NCBI GenBank assembly: GCA_946811695.1
Contig: OX328126.1
Coordinates: 2,816,771-2,880,770 of the forward strand
DNA: 64,000 nucleotides
Direction: 5' to 3'
Source of the DNA: Gonocerus acuteangulatus
Lineage: Eukaryota > Arthropoda > Insecta > Hemiptera > Coreidae
In this document: one piece after another, positions 10,511-22,084 of the stretch
Layout of the letters: each line of letters opens with the position of its first letter
Numbering within the stretch: the first letter of the stretch is position 1
The notes under the pieces: generated by a model
The model's input: the letters and a program-made list of their open reading frames with translations, nothing else
Database searches by the model: none
What the model was told of the DNA's origin: nothing
Program-made: the position numbers and the translations under genes

Positions 10511-10779
10511 TATACATATATATATATATACAAATTTGAACCACCATCATTTTCGGTCTCTAGGGGTTCTAAAACGCAAAATTTTCTAGTCGGCACTTCC
10601 GGATTGTTTCATTGTATCAACCTTATAAGCGGGGTTCCTCCCTATGGGGGAGGGAGGAACCGCGCTAAAAAGCTGAGATACAGGCCATTTTCTACAAAAT
10701 CCGTGTTTCAAGCAGACATTTTGTGACATCCCACTGTTATTATAAAAAAATTGTATTATTAGAGAAGAAAAGCTTTTAG

Positions 10780-11410
10780 ATGTTGGTATATTTTCTAACG
10801 GATGGGAAATGGTGGTAAGTGAAAGGTGACTATTCAAATGGTGGTAAGTGAAAGGTGACTATTCAAATGCTTAATCAATTCTATACAATAAAGGTTCTGA
10901 TATAATTTTCGATGGGGCGATGTCAATCCGAGAAATAAGTCCTTGAAAATTGCTAGTTTGGCTTTTTTGAACGGGGTTTTGTATCTGTTTACCTTACAAT
11001 TTAATTGGTTCTTGTATTTTTTTCGAATTTAGCAGTAAAATGAGTATTTTAGTAAAATAAGGTAAGGAAATGTAAAATAGTATTTCCAAGAGCAAACGTT
11101 GTGACAGAAGATGGAGTAATTTCCGCTTAGGATATAATCAGTTTCCTGTTGCGGTGCCTTAAATCTTCCTTCTATTTGAGATTTTGTTTTATAATTTTCA
11201 CGGAAGATCAAAACCTACCAATAACTGCTTCTATTCCTTTACTAGATCCTGTATATATTGATCATACTTAACCAATGTACTTAAATATTGTACAGATGTT
11301 AAATAAACATATTAAATAAATAAAAAAAAAATTCCTTTACTAAAGGCACTAGAGACATGAAGGGAACCCGGCCAAGATGACGCAGTTCCTGCAGGACGGA
11401 CTTTTGCATT
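10780..11410 (+). mobile_element. Helentron-like family, 3' half
   Basis: Shares GGTAAGTG, GATGGGGCGATGTCAAT and AGTAAAATGAGTATTTTAG with copy 1, then GCTTAGGATATAATCAG and GGTGCCTTAAATCTT, then CACTAGAGACATGAAGGGA and AAGATGACGCAGTTCCTG. A 34 bp segment (GGTGGTAAGTGAAAGGTGAC...AAATG) is duplicated at 10810-10870. The 3' hairpin runs straight into the first unit of the 112 bp satellite. Confidence 0.7.
11245..11330 (+). mobile_element. Short poly-A retroinsertion with 12 bp target duplication
   Basis: ATTCCTTTACTA occurs at 11233-11244 and again at 11331-11342. The 86 bp between them end in AAATAAACATATTAAATAAA and a poly-A run. Copy 5935-6232 has the same site empty (ATTCCTTTACTAATATCACT). 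This is what a 5'-truncated LINE- or mRNA-derived insertion looks like; the source is not identifiable. Confidence 0.75.
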
Positions 11411-14400
11411 GTTTTGTTTGATGATTGAACTAGTGTACCTAGGTCGATTGAAAGGTTTGGCAGTCGGGGAAGGTACAATGTAAGCAAGATGACGCAGTTC
11501 CTGCAGGACGGACTCTTGCATTGTTTTGTTTGATGATTGAACTAGTGTACCAAGGTCGATTGAAAGGTTTGGCAGTCGGGGAAGGTACAATGTAAGCAAG
11601 ATGACGCAGTTCCTGCAGGACGGACTCTTGCATTGTTTTGTTTGATGATTGAACTAGTGTACCTAGGTCGATTGAAAGGTTTGGCAGTCGGGGAAGGTAC
11701 AATGTAAGCAAGATGACGCAGTTCCTGCTGGACGGACTCTTGCATTGTTTTGTTTGATGATTGAACTAGTGTACCTAGGTCGATTGAAAGGTTTGGCAGT
11801 CGGGGAAGGTACAATGTAAGCAAGATGACGCAGTTCCTGCAGGACGGACTTTTGCATTGTTTTGTTTGATGATTGAACTAGTGTACCAAGGTCGATTGAA
11901 AGGTTTTGCAGTCGGGGAAGGTACAATGTAAGCAAGATGACGCAGTTCCTGCAGGACGGACTCTTGCATTGTTTTGTTTGATGATTGAACTAGTGTACCT
12001 AGGTCGATTGAAAGGTTTGGCAGTCGGGGAAGGTACAATGTAAGCAAGATGACGCAGTTCCTGCTGGACGGACTCTTGCATTGTTTTGTTTGATGATTGA
12101 ACTAGTGTACCTAGGTCGATTGAAAGGTTTGGCAGTCGGGGAAGGTACAATGTAAGCAAGATGACGCAGTTCCTGCAGGACGGACTCTTGCATTGTTTTG
12201 TTTGATGATTGAACTAGTGTACCAAGGTCGATTGAAAGGTTTGGCAGTCGGGGAAGGTACAATGTAAGCAAGATGACGCAGTTCCTGCAGGACGGACTCT
12301 TGCATTGTTTTGTTTGATGATTGAACTAGTGTACCTAGGTCGATTGAAAGGTTTGGCAGTCGGGGAAGGTACAATGTAAGCAAGATGACGCAGTTCCTGC
12401 TGGACGGACTCTTGCATTGTTTTGTTTGATGATTGAACTAGTGTACCTAGGTCGATTGAAAGGTTTGGCAGTCGGGGAAGGTACAATGTAAGCAAGATGA
12501 CGCAGTTCCTGCAGGACGGACTTTTGCATTGTTTTGTTTGATGATTGAACTAGTGTACCAAGGTCGATTGAAAGGTTTTGCAGTCGGGGAAGGTACAATG
12601 TAAGCAAGATGACGCAGTTCCTGCAGGACGGACTCTTGCATTGTTTTGTTTGATGATTGAACTAGTGTACCTAGGTCGATTGAAAGGTTTGGCAGTCGGG
12701 GAAGGTACAATGTAAGCAAGATGACGCAGTTCCTGCTGGACGGACTCTTGCATTGTTTTGTTTGATGATTGAACTAGTGTACCTAGGTCGATTGAAAGGT
12801 TTTGCAGTCGGGGAAGGTACAATGTAAGCAAGATGACGCAGTTCCTGCAGGACGGACTCTTGCATTGTTTTGTTTGATGATTGAACTAGTGTACCTAGGT
12901 CGATTGAAAGGTTTGGCAGTCGGGGAAGGTACAATGTAAGCAAGATGACGCAGTTCCTGCAGGACGGACTTTTGCATTGTTTTGTTTGATGATTGAACTA
13001 GTGTACCAAGGTCGATTGAAAGGTTTTGCAGTCGGGGAAGGTACAATGTAAGCAAGATGACGCAGTTCCTGCAGGACGGACTTTTGCATTGTTTTGTTTG
13101 ATGATTGAACTAGTGTACCAAGGTCGATTGAAAGGTTTTGCAGTCGGGGAAGGTACAATGTAAGCAAGATGACGCAGTTCCTGCAGGACGGACTCTTGCA
13201 TTGTTTTGTTTGATGATTGAACTAGTGTACCAAGGTCGATTGAAAGGTTTGGCAGTCGGGGAAGGTACAATGTAAGCAAGATGACGCAGTTCCTGCAGGA
13301 CGGACTTTTGCATTGTTTTGTTTGATGATTGAACTAGTGTACCTAGGTCGATTGAAAGGTTTGGCAGTCGGGGAAGGTACAATGTAAGCAAGATGACGCA
13401 GTTCCTGCAGGACGGACTCTTGCATTGTTTTGTTTGATGATTGAACTAGTGTACCTAGGTCGATTGAAAGGTTTGGCAGTCGGGGAAGGTACAATGTAAG
13501 CAAGATGACGCAGTTCCTGCAGGACGGACTTTTGCATTGTTTTGTTTGATGATTGAACTAGTGTACCTAGGTCGATTGAAAGGTTTGGCAGTCGGGGAAG
13601 GTACAATGTAAGCAAGATGACGCAGTTCCTGCAGGACGGACTCTTGCATTGTTTTGTTTGATGATTGAACTAGTGTACCTAGGTCGATTGAAAGGTTTGG
13701 CAGTCGGGGAAGGTACAATGTAAGCAAGATGACGCAGTTCCTGCAGGACGGACTCTTGCATTGTTTTGTTTGATGATTGAACTAGTGTACCTAGGTCGAT
13801 TGATAGGTTTGGCAGTCGGGGTAGGTACAATGTAAGCAAGATGACGCAGTTCCTGCAGGACGGACTCTTGCATTGTTTTGTTTGATGATTGAACTAGTGT
13901 ACCTAGGTCGATTGAAAGGTTTGGCAGTCGGGGAAGGTACAATGTAAGCAAGATGACGCAGTTCCTGCAGGACGGACTCTTGCATTGTTTTGTTTGATGA
14001 TTGAACTAGTGTACCTAGGTCGATTGAAAGGTTTGGCAGTCGGGGAAGGTACAATGTAAGCAAGATGACGCAGTTCCTGCAGGACGGACTCTTGCATTGT
14101 TTTGTTTGATGATTGAACTAGTGTACCTAGGTCGATTGATAGGTTTGGCAGTCGGGGAAGGTACAATGTAAGCAAGATGACGCAGTTCCTGCAGGACGGA
14201 CTTTTGCATTGTTTTGTTTGATGATTGAACTAGTGTACCTAGGTCGATTGAAAGGTTTGGCAGTCGGGGTAGGTACAATGTAAGCAAGATGACGCAGTTC
14301 CTGCAGGACGGACTCTTGCATTGTTTTGTTTGATGATTGAACTAGTGTACCTAGGTCGATTGAAAGGTTTGGCAGTCGGGGTAGGTACAATGTAAGCAAG

Positions 14401-16253
14401 ATGACGCAGTTCCTGCAGGACGGACTCTTGCATTGTTTTGTTTGATGATTGAACTAGTGTACCTAGGTCGATTGATAGGTTTGGCAGTCGGGGAAGGTAC
14501 AATGTAAGCAAGATGACGCAGTTCCTGCAGGACGGACTTTTGCATTGTTTTGTTTGATGATTGAACTAGTGTACCTAGGTCGATTGAAAGGTTTGGCAGT
14601 CGGGGAAGGTACAATGTAAGCAAGATGACGCAGTTCCTGCAGGACGGACTCTTGCATTGTTTTGTTTGATGATTGAACTAGTGTACCAAGGTCGATTGAA
14701 AGGTTTGGCAGTCGGGGAAGGTACAATGTAAGCAAGATGACGCAGTTCCTGCAGGACGGACTCTTGCATTGTTTTGTTTGATGATTGAACTAGTGTACCT
14801 AGGTCGATTGATAGGTTTGGCAGTCGGGGAAGGTACAATGTAAGCAAGATGACGCAGTTCCTGCAGGACGGACTTTTGCATTGTTTTGTTTGATGATTGA
14901 ACTAGTGTACCTAGGTCGATTGAAAGGTTTGGCAGTCGGGGAAGGTACAATGTAAGCAAGATGACGCAGTTCCTGCAGGACGGACTTTTGCATTGTTTTG
15001 TTTGATGATTGAACTAGTGTACCTAGGTCGATTGAAAGGTTTGGCAGTCGGGGTAGGTACAATGTAAGCAAGATGACGCAGTTCCTGCAGGACGGACTTT
15101 TGCATTGTTTTGTTTGATGATTGAACTAGTGTACCTAGGTCGATTGAAAGGTTTGGCAGTCGGGGAAGGTACAATGTAAGCAAGATGACGCAGTTCCTGC
15201 AGGACGGACTCTTGCATTGTTTTGTTTGATGATTGAACTAGTGTACCTAGGTCGATTGAAAGGTTTGGCAGTCGGGGAAGGTACAATGTAAGCAAGATGA
15301 CGCAGTTCCTGCAGGACGGACTTTTGCATTGTTTTGTTTGATGATTGAACTAGTGTACCTAGGTCGATTGAAAGGTTTGGCAGTCGGGGAAGGTACAATG
15401 TAAGCAAGATGACGCAGTTCCTGCAGGACGGACTTTTGCATTGTTTTGTTTGATGATTGAACTAGTGTACCTAGGTCGATTGAAAGGTTTGGCAGTCGGG
15501 GAAGGTACAATGTAAGCAAGATGACGCAGTTCCTGCAGGACGGACTTTTGCATTGTTTTGTTTGATGATTGAACTAGTGTACCTAGGTCGATTGAAAGGT
15601 TTGGCAGTCGGGGAAGGTACAATGTAAGCAAGATGACGCAGTTCCTGCAGGACGGACTTTTGCATTGTTTTGTTTGATGATTGAACTAGTGTACCTAGGT
15701 CGATTGAAAGGTTTGGCAGTCGGGGAAGGTACAATGTAAGCAAGATGACGCAGTTCCTGCAGGACGGACTCTTGCATTGTTTTGTTTGATGATTGAACTA
15801 GTGTACCTAGGTCGATTGAAAGGTTTGGCAGTCGGGGAAGGTACAATGTAAGCAAGATGACGCAGTTCCTGCAGGACGGACTCTTGCATTGTTTTGTTTG
15901 ATGATTGAACTAGTGTACCAAGGTCGATTGAAAGGTTTGGCAGTCGGGGAAGGTACAATGTAAGCAAGATGACGCAGTTCCTGCAGGACGGACTTTTGCA
16001 TTGTTTTGTTTGATGATTGAACTAGTGTACCTAGGTCGATTGAAAGGTTTGGCAGTCGGGGAAGGTACAATGTAAGCAAGATGACGCAGTTCCTGCAGGA
16101 CGGACTTTTGCATTGTTTTGTTTGATGATTGAACTAGTGTACCAAGGTCGATTGAAAGGTTTTGCAGTCGGGGAAGGTACAATGTAAGCAAGATGGATGA
16201 GATGTTGCAGAAAGGTTTGGCAGTCGGGGAAGGTACAATGTAAGCAAGATGGA
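11376..16253 (+). repeat. 112 bp satellite, 43 units plus a variant end
   Basis: The unit begins GATGACGCAGTTCCTGCAGG and ends AAGGTACAATGTAAGCAA; units repeat every 112 bp from 11376. The first ~27 bp are the 3' hairpin region of the Helentron-like family. A CTGCTGG variant recurs exactly every 336 bp (11725, 12061, 12397, 12733), showing a three-monomer higher-order repeat in the left third. At the right end two units are shortened to 61 bp and carry GATGGATGAGATGTTGCAGA. Since 112 is not a multiple of three, the same ~90-codon antisense ORF appears in all frames in turn and stops in every case, so it is not a gene. Confidence 0.97.
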
Positions 16254-17326
16254 TGAGATGTTGCAGAAAGTCCACTCCTTTGCTCCATTTTCTTTCAGGT
16301 TTGAGGACTCCAGCTCACCTCATTGTGGACGAAGGACAATAAGAATGAGTGAAAGCTATTCAAGAACACGAGTTCTTGTCATTATTCCAGGAGTTTGTTC
16401 CATCCACTTCCAAGAACCTGGTGAAATCTCCACCTTACTCCGGTCTCTTCTTTTTGCTCGGTGTCTCCAATAATTTCTGTCGGCTGAATTGTTGATTCTT
16501 GGAATTGTGAAGGCTAGCAGGAGTCATCACCACCGTTGCTGTTGTAGTCCACGCTACGTTACACAGTAGGGAAAATGACCGATTTAGGGGAGCAAAAAAC
16601 AATAAAATAAATGTCACATTTAGAGATGAATACTATTAGGAATGTAAACACAAGTATCTTGGGGTCCAAAAACAGTACGCTCACTGTTGACAAGCAAAGA
16701 GGTCCACATTTTCCCCAACAAATAAGTCTAGTTTATTAATAAGCTTCTAAACAGTTGTTTGTACGATAGTGACTAGCTACAAGGTATTCTCCTAGCATGA
16801 GCATAGATTTAAATAGTAAGTGTTAATATTATTTTTACTGTTTAAGTAATAATTGAGAATTTAAAGATAGGAAAACAGTACATGCCTTTCACGCGTCAAA
16901 TTTCAAAGTACAGAAGTATGAATCATTTGCAAAATTCGGCTAGATTAAGTACGAATTCAAACAAAACATCTTCTCAGGAATAATGGGAGTTGATGCATAA
17001 TTATTTTCTAACCAACCTTATCCAACTTCTTAAACAACATATATTTTTTGGCACATACGTGATTCCACGAAAAGAGCTGTTTGACCTTTGGCGGAAAAAA
17101 CTTAATTTGTCAGACAAAAACGCCGGCGTTTTGCAATATGTTTTTAACAAATTGACTGTGGATGGTGAAGATGGAGGTGATTTTGATCAAATTGCAAAAA
17201 TTAAAGCTAAAGTTAAAGTTGTGCTCGTCCAAATTCAATCTTTAATGGCTCCAAATCTTCACTACTTAATCTATTTTTAGTGTTTCATTACAAAAGTGAC
17301 CAAGAGTGATCGGAATTTCGCTCTCC
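16254..17326. other. Unassigned sequence between satellites
   Basis: Contains a 96-codon + strand ORF at 16990-17280 (starts MMHNYFLTNL, includes LFDLWRKKLNLSDKNAGVL). It matches no family I know, has no visible splice or promoter context, and its first 40 codons could be fortuitous. The 74-codon ORF at 16249 begins within the satellite edge. Nothing else is seen. Confidence 0.4.
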
Positions 17327-17596
17327 TAAATCGGTGATCTGCACCACTGTGCGTGAGTCCCTGGATAGACTCGCTTCGAGAAATCGGTGATCTGCACCAC
17401 TGTGCGTGAGTCCCTGGATAGACTCGCTTCGAGAAATCGGTGATCTGCACCACTGTGCGTGAGTCCCTGGATAGACTCGCTTCGAGAAATCGGTCATCTG
17501 CACCACTGTGCGTGAGTCCCTGGATAGACTCGCTTCGAGAAATCGGTCATCTGCACCACTGTGCGTGAGTCCCTGGATAGACTCGCTTCGAGAAAT
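17327..17596 (+). repeat. 53 bp tandem array, 5 units
   Basis: Units with ATCTGCACCACTGTGCGTGA and GTCCCTGGATAGACTCGCTT. The first three units read CGGTGATC and the last two CGGTCATC, which suggests two amplification steps. Confidence 0.97.
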
Positions 17597-17624
17597 GTCT
17601 TCTTCGATGACTTGGTTAGAACTA

Positions 17625-18215
17625 TTCGCTACATGGATCGAGGCAATGATAGATACGCATAAACTTGCTGAGTTTGCAAAGTATTCGCTACATGGGACGA
17701 GGCAATGATAGATACGCATAAACATGCTGAGTTTGCAAAGTATTCGCTACATGGGACGAGGCAATGATAGATACGCATAAGCATGCTGAGTTTGCAAAGT
17801 ATTCGCTACATGGGACGAGGCAATGATAGATACGCATAAACATGCTGAGTTTGCAAAGTATTCGCTACATGGGACGAGGCAATGATAGATACGCATAAAC
17901 ATGCTGAGTTTGCAAAGTATTCGCTACATGGGACGAGGCAATGATAGATACGCATAAACATGCTGAGTTTGCAAAGTATTCGCTACATGGGACGAGGCAA
18001 TGATAGATACGCATAAACATGCTGAGTTTGCAAAGTATTCGCTACATGGGACGAGGCAATGATAGATACGCATAAACATGCTGAGTTTGCAAAGTATTCG
18101 CTACATGGGACGAGGCAATGATAGATACGCATAAACATGCTGAGTTTGCAAAGTATTCGCTACATGGGACGAGGCAATGATAGATACGCATAAACATGCT
18201 GAGTTTGCAAAGTAT
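17625..18215 (+). repeat. 59 bp tandem array, 10 units
   Basis: Units with ATTCGCTACATGGGACGAGG, CAATGATAGATACGCATAAA and CATGCTGAGTTTGCAAAGT. The first unit differs (ATGGATCGAGG, AACTTGCTGAG) and looks ancestral. It lies ~30 bp after the 53 bp array but shares no sequence with it. Confidence 0.97.
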
Positions 18216-18771
18216 TATAATTCTGCTACCTGCCATTAATTTTATAAATGTGTTTGTAGTTTTGGACCTTTATTTTGTATTATGTTATGAAGGTTCAGAT
18301 AAATTTGCCTATATTTCATGCTTTGGTTTTGTTGAATGATTTGACTTGCCATATTGTGAGTTAAGCTCAACTTAGGCTGCACCTTCATTGGACCTGCATT
18401 TCTCCAGACCCGATCCGATCTGACCGACAACGGCCGACGTGAGTGCGTACATTGGCCCGATCTTATCCGATCTAGTCACAGTTCGTCAGTAATGACCTCG
18501 TAGTGAAGTGGAAATGAGTGATTAATTTAAGAAATACCACCTAATAAGCATAGAAACCTTGGATTAGGTTGAATGTTGGAGGTATGAAGGAGGAGTTGAG
18601 AGGCCAATCATTCTTCTGGAAGTATATCAGTCCAGAAAAAATAAATCTTAGTTAATTAACTGTTACAATTTTTAACTGTTACAATACGATAAGAGAAGCA
18701 TTAGTATTCATATTTTAAAATTATTTATAGGAATGGTAGCTAAAGGGTTAGAAACATTTGATGGTTATGCA
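18216..18771. other. Left flank of the hAT insertion, part of an older repeat
   Basis: Contains TACATTGGCCCGATCTTATC at 18448 onward, which is inverted at 20614-20647 (GATCGGATCGGATCGGGACC then AATGTA). The hAT element therefore sits inside an older inverted-repeat element. No coding region is seen. Confidence 0.5.
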
Positions 18772-19344
18772 CAGTGATGTGGGGAGGGTAAATACCCAGT
18801 GGGTAGGTAAATATAAATTGGGTATTTACCCACAGTGAAGGTAAATACCCAAAAAATGGGTATTGTCAGTTTTTGAGCTTGATACAACTTCTTTGAATAT
18901 TTTTTGGTGCAAACAAGGACTGAAACTTACCCATTTGATCATAAAAGCTTAATGAACATTAATACTTACCCAGTAATATTTTAAAGAAAGTTAAAAGTCG
19001 GTTCGGGTATTTATGGGTATTTACAACTTGATGTATATCTATGAATTTTCATGATTACTTTTACAGTGGGCAAGGTTAATTAATTTTAAAAAGGTTTTAA
19101 TGAAGCCTATTCAATTATTAAGGGATTATTTAAATTTAAAAAAGGGTCAAAAACCCACATTTTTACCAACATTTTTAATGTTTATTATAATAGTTCAAAA
19201 ACATTTTAAGTTAAGTTTAAGTTTGTGATCCTTGTTAATATTATTTGAAATTATGCTCATACAGTAGTAACAACATTACAGTAAGCGGAAATCTCACCAG
19301 AAATGAAAAGGTAGCTTCTAGATGACAGAGTGTTTTGAGTCCGA

Positions 19345-19880
19345 GCCAGGAAACTAGTTAACATCCTTGATCCAATTGTTGAACTTATCACTGCCATTCA
19401 GTTAAATGCCCCTTTGATCCACACAGTTCATAAGAGATTTAAGAATTACTGAAAACTCTTCAACAAGAAACCCAGAATCTTCTCTTCAAAAAACGGAGGA
19501 AAAACTTGTATAAACTAAATAGGAGAAACGCATTCAGTTTGGTGTTGAAAACCCACATCTTGCTGCAGACTTGTTGAACTCTTCCATTTGTTTTGTGTGT
19601 GAGTTAGGCAGAAGCATGGGATTGAAATCAGTTGATCTTCGGAAAAACATAGGTGACTATAGGGACCAAGAGGGATTATGGCAAAGATCCTTTGGGAAGG
19701 TCTTGAAGACAATGACAAAGAAAATAATAAAATAAGTCCCATGTTATGGAGAGGCTTGAAAGGTACATGTGTTTTGATCAATGAGTAGGTAACTTAATTT
19801 CTGTTTTGAGAAATTGAGATAATCCTAGTCCAAAGTTTTAGCTGAGGCTACATGTTTGTGAATGCAGTACAGTAGTATCA
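19345..19880 (+). pseudogene. hAT transposase remnant
   Basis: In frame on the + strand one reads VNILDPIVELITAIQLNAPL followed by IHTVHKRFKNY and then a stop; further along, shifted frames give EGLWQRSFGK and ISPMLWRGLKG. From family knowledge, a segment like LWQRS- ... ISPV-WW-G-- shortly before the dimerisation (hATC) region is usual in insect hAT transposases of this kind. Several stops and frameshifts interrupt it and no catalytic motif can be placed with certainty. Non-functional. Confidence 0.55.
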
Positions 19881-20097
19881 AATTTAGGCAAACAACTTGT
19901 TTTATTGGTAGTCGGAAGGTCCATGGCAATCTTTCAGGTAATAATTTATTATTTATTATCCTCTCAGTGATCCTATTTTATAATTTATTATTGTTTTAAT
20001 AGTTTCTCAGTGTTAATAGCTCTAAACTGGCAAGATCCATGACATTTTACAATATTCGATTACTAAGTCGCGGTTTAATTAAATACCTTAAATACCC

Positions 20098-20415
20098 GGG
20101 TATTTATGAAATTGGGATTTACCCTGGGTATATACCCTGGGTATTTACCCTTAAGAATAAATACCCGGGTATTTACTCTGGGTATATACCCTGGGTATTT
20201 ACCCTTAAGAATAAATACCCGGGTATTTACCCTGGGTATTTACCCTGGGTATTTACCCTGGGTATATACCCTGGGTATTTACCCTTAAGAATAAATACCC
20301 GGGTATTTACTCTGGGTATATACCCTGGGTATTTACCCTTAAGAATAAATACCCGGGTATTTACTCTGGGTATATACCCTGGGTATTTACCCTTAAGAAT
20401 AAATACCCGGGTATT
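20098..20415 (+). repeat. 54 bp GGGTATTTACCC palindromic tandem array
   Basis: About five units of CCGGGTATTTAC, CTGGGTATATACCCTGGG and TATTTACCCTTAAGAATAAA, spaced 54 bp (TTAAGA at 20151, 20205, 20285, 20339, 20393) with one unit longer by 26 bp. Each unit holds several perfect short palindromes. They lie inside the 3' end of the hAT element, where transposase-binding subterminal repeats are expected. Related motifs near the left end (18790-18860) support that reading. Confidence 0.9.
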
Positions 20416-20434
20416 TTACAACACTGGTTATGCA

Positions 20435-20791
20435 CAACATTCAGGTAATTTAATAAACAAGGGAAACAAACATGTGAATTGACAAACTTTTTCTAAATTT
20501 TATTAGCTTTCATTTTTTTAAGAAAATCATTGAAATCGGTTAAGATGTAGAGGGTGTAGACCTTTTTGAAACGCAATATGTCTAGAAACAAACAAGTTTA
20601 ACGGCGGAGAATTGTTAGTCTGATCGGATCGGATCGGGACCAATGTAGGTCTCCCTTAAGCGGGCGTAGCAAAGCACCCGTTCAGATTATGTCTAGTCAG
20701 CTAAATGTCCTAAAAAATGAAGATTTTTAAGTTAAGACACTGACTGTGTTTACAGTCCTGTGTAATATACTGTGTTGTTATAATTTCAAAT
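20435..20791. other. Right flank of the hAT insertion
   Basis: Right part of the older element, with the inverted partner (20614-20647) of 18448-18479. No coding sequence. Confidence 0.45.
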
Positions 20792-20805
20792 ATTATTTTT
20801 TTAGA

Positions 20806-20976
20806 GGGGTCTCCCGTGGTCTAGTGGCTAGCGCGCTAGATTCATAAGCGGGAGATGGTGGATTCGATCCCCACCGCCGCGGCGCCAGAAATTTTCTCAT
20901 CTCAGGGCTCGCTGAGAAAATTCCTTCTTGCACCCTGGATGTCGGCGCTAATGGCCAAGAATTATGTCGATGCGCC

Positions 20977-21007
<31 letters not shown>
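20806..21007 (+). mobile_element. tRNA-derived SINE with poly-A tail
   Basis: The head TCCCGTGGTCTAGTGGCTAG contains a good Pol III A box (TGGTCTAGTGG) and GGATTCGATCC-like B box. The body has an inverted TTTTCTCA / TGAGAAAA pair and ends GATGCGCCGT followed by ~30 A. ATTATTTTTTTAGA (20792-20805) and ATTATCTTTTTAGA (21008-21021) are the target duplications with one mismatch. The intact ends suggest a fairly recent copy. Confidence 0.88.
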
Positions 21008-21010
<3 letters not shown>

Positions 21011-21021
21011 ATCTTTTTAGA

Positions 21022-21479
21022 AATAAATTTCTAAACAGCTGTTCTAAATAGAGAGCGATTGACCTATTGCTTGTCCTCCTCCATTGTCTTACTTGTCACA
21101 AGTTCATCATCTATGTGTTTCAAGGTCTGTCACCATCATTAATAAATTGTTTGAGGCCTGGAGCGATTGAGTAATGCTCAACTTGTGGAAGCTTTGAATA
21201 GGCCACAGATCCTATCTACTTGTCTATTCTATCCTATCTAGATGGATTGCTCAACAAGTTTCGTCGGCAGATGATGTCCTGTATTAGCCAAACCTTTCTA
21301 AAGGTACCTTCCTTATCTTCTCCCTGAAATACAATATCATCGGCAGCCGCAATGTTGTCGTCATGGGAAATGTTACTGTCATTGGGGAGCTTTATCCTAC
21401 CTACTCACGAAGAGAAACTTCCTTGCACAAAATAAATAGAGTTAAACTCACAGGAACTGCATCATCTTAGCGCGATTTC
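21022..21479. other. Unassigned, with a Helentron-like 3' end remnant
   Basis: Mostly unassigned. At 21448-21475 the sequence CAGGAACTGCATCATCTTAG followed by CGCGATTTC is the minus-strand 3' end of the Helentron-like family, without the rest. Confidence 0.5.
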
Positions 21480-21925
21480 ATTCTTATGTTTAGTACTTAC
21501 TTGCTAGAGTCCATGAAGGACCATGGCCTCTGCTAGCAGCTTCTCCCATTCTCCCTGGTCATCAGCTAATCTCCTCCAAGGCCTAATCCCCAGGTCCTTC
21601 AGGTCTATATCAACATCATCCAGCCAGCGAAGACTGGGCTTCCCTCGCCTCCTCCAGGCTTGCCATACAGAAGTCTATGGGGTAGTCGTGTAGGTCCCAT
21701 CCTTTCCACATGGCCAAGCCATCGCAGCCGCCCAGTCTTTATGTGTGCCACTATGTCCGGCTCTACATAAAGATCCCGCAGCTCTCGGTTGCTCCTGATC
21801 CTCCATTGCTCACCGATCTTCACAGACCCGCCGCAGAACCTTCCGCTGTCAAACTCTCAGCATACTCATAGACTTAGCGTCCATGCCTCGCTGCAGGTAG
21901 AGTAGAGACTGGTGTCCGCGGCCGG
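21480..21925 (-). pseudogene. Non-LTR retrotransposon ORF2 C-terminal fragment
   Basis: On the minus strand one reads RSNRELRDLYVEPDIVAHIK, then RLRWLGHVERMG, then KPGG, and, after a frameshift near 21630-21650, WLDDVDIDLKDLGIRPWRRL and LADDQGEWEKLLAEA. This is the well-known extreme C-terminus of insect RTE/I/Jockey-type ORF2 proteins (RLRW-GHV-RM ... KP-G-R--GRP--RW-DDV--DL--LG--W). Upstream (21830-21925) weaker, stop-interrupted homology to the preceding segment can be read. The polymerase itself is missing; it is a 5'-truncated dead copy. Confidence 0.82.
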
Positions 21926-22084
21926 CGCGCCGTAAAGCGGATGCGGAAGAGGAACCTACATAACTTGTTAAGTCCTCAACAGAACCCTCGACCTATAACC
22001 ACAATCCATAGTCCTCATCTTGATTAGCTTTGAGGTGAGACAGTGAATGTTTTGTGTTAATCTTTTCTGGAAGGACCTAAAAGG

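Larger units (their letters stand above)
8806..10673 (-). mobile_element. Helentron-like non-autonomous element, copy 2
   Basis: Read on the minus strand, the 5' end (10673 inward) is TTAGCGCGGTTCC followed by the CTCCCTCCC / GGGAGG hairpin, the TTCCGGA-GTGCCGACTAG block, an AT tract near 10478-10535 and the conserved body. The 3' side carries GGAACCGCGCTAAGATG at about 8830-8846 and ends AGTCGGACTTTTTT at 8806. All parts agree in order with the 637-1698 and 30481-33412 copies. It is longer than copy 1 partly because another element (8944-9273) is nested near its 3' end. No protein is encoded. Confidence 0.7.
18772..20426 (+). mobile_element. Decayed hAT-type DNA transposon with 8 bp target duplication
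   Basis: The ends are CAGTGATGTGGGGAGG and ATTTTACAACACTG, i.e. inverted CAGTG-TGT, as in hAT elements. GTTATGCA stands directly before (18764-18771) and after (20427-20434), a perfect 8 bp target duplication, also typical of hAT. Inside are remnants of a transposase (19345-19880), scattered GGGTA-TTACCC palindromes near both ends, and a tandem array of these at the right end. The element is 1.66 kb, shorter than autonomous hATs, and its reading frames are broken. Confidence 0.85.

Noticed and set aside
11299..16275. More than forty overlapping ~90-codon minus-strand ORFs starting MLTLYLPRL
   Set aside because: They are the same segment of the 112 bp satellite read in rotating frames; each stops after three monomers because 112 is not divisible by three. 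No splice or promoter context.
16990..17280. 96-codon ORF as a host gene
   Set aside because: No domain, no codon or splice evidence, located between satellites; left as unassigned.
20039..20482. 147-codon ORF with repeated YPGYLPWVF-like residues
   Set aside because: It is a translation of the GGGTATTTACCC array within the hAT element.
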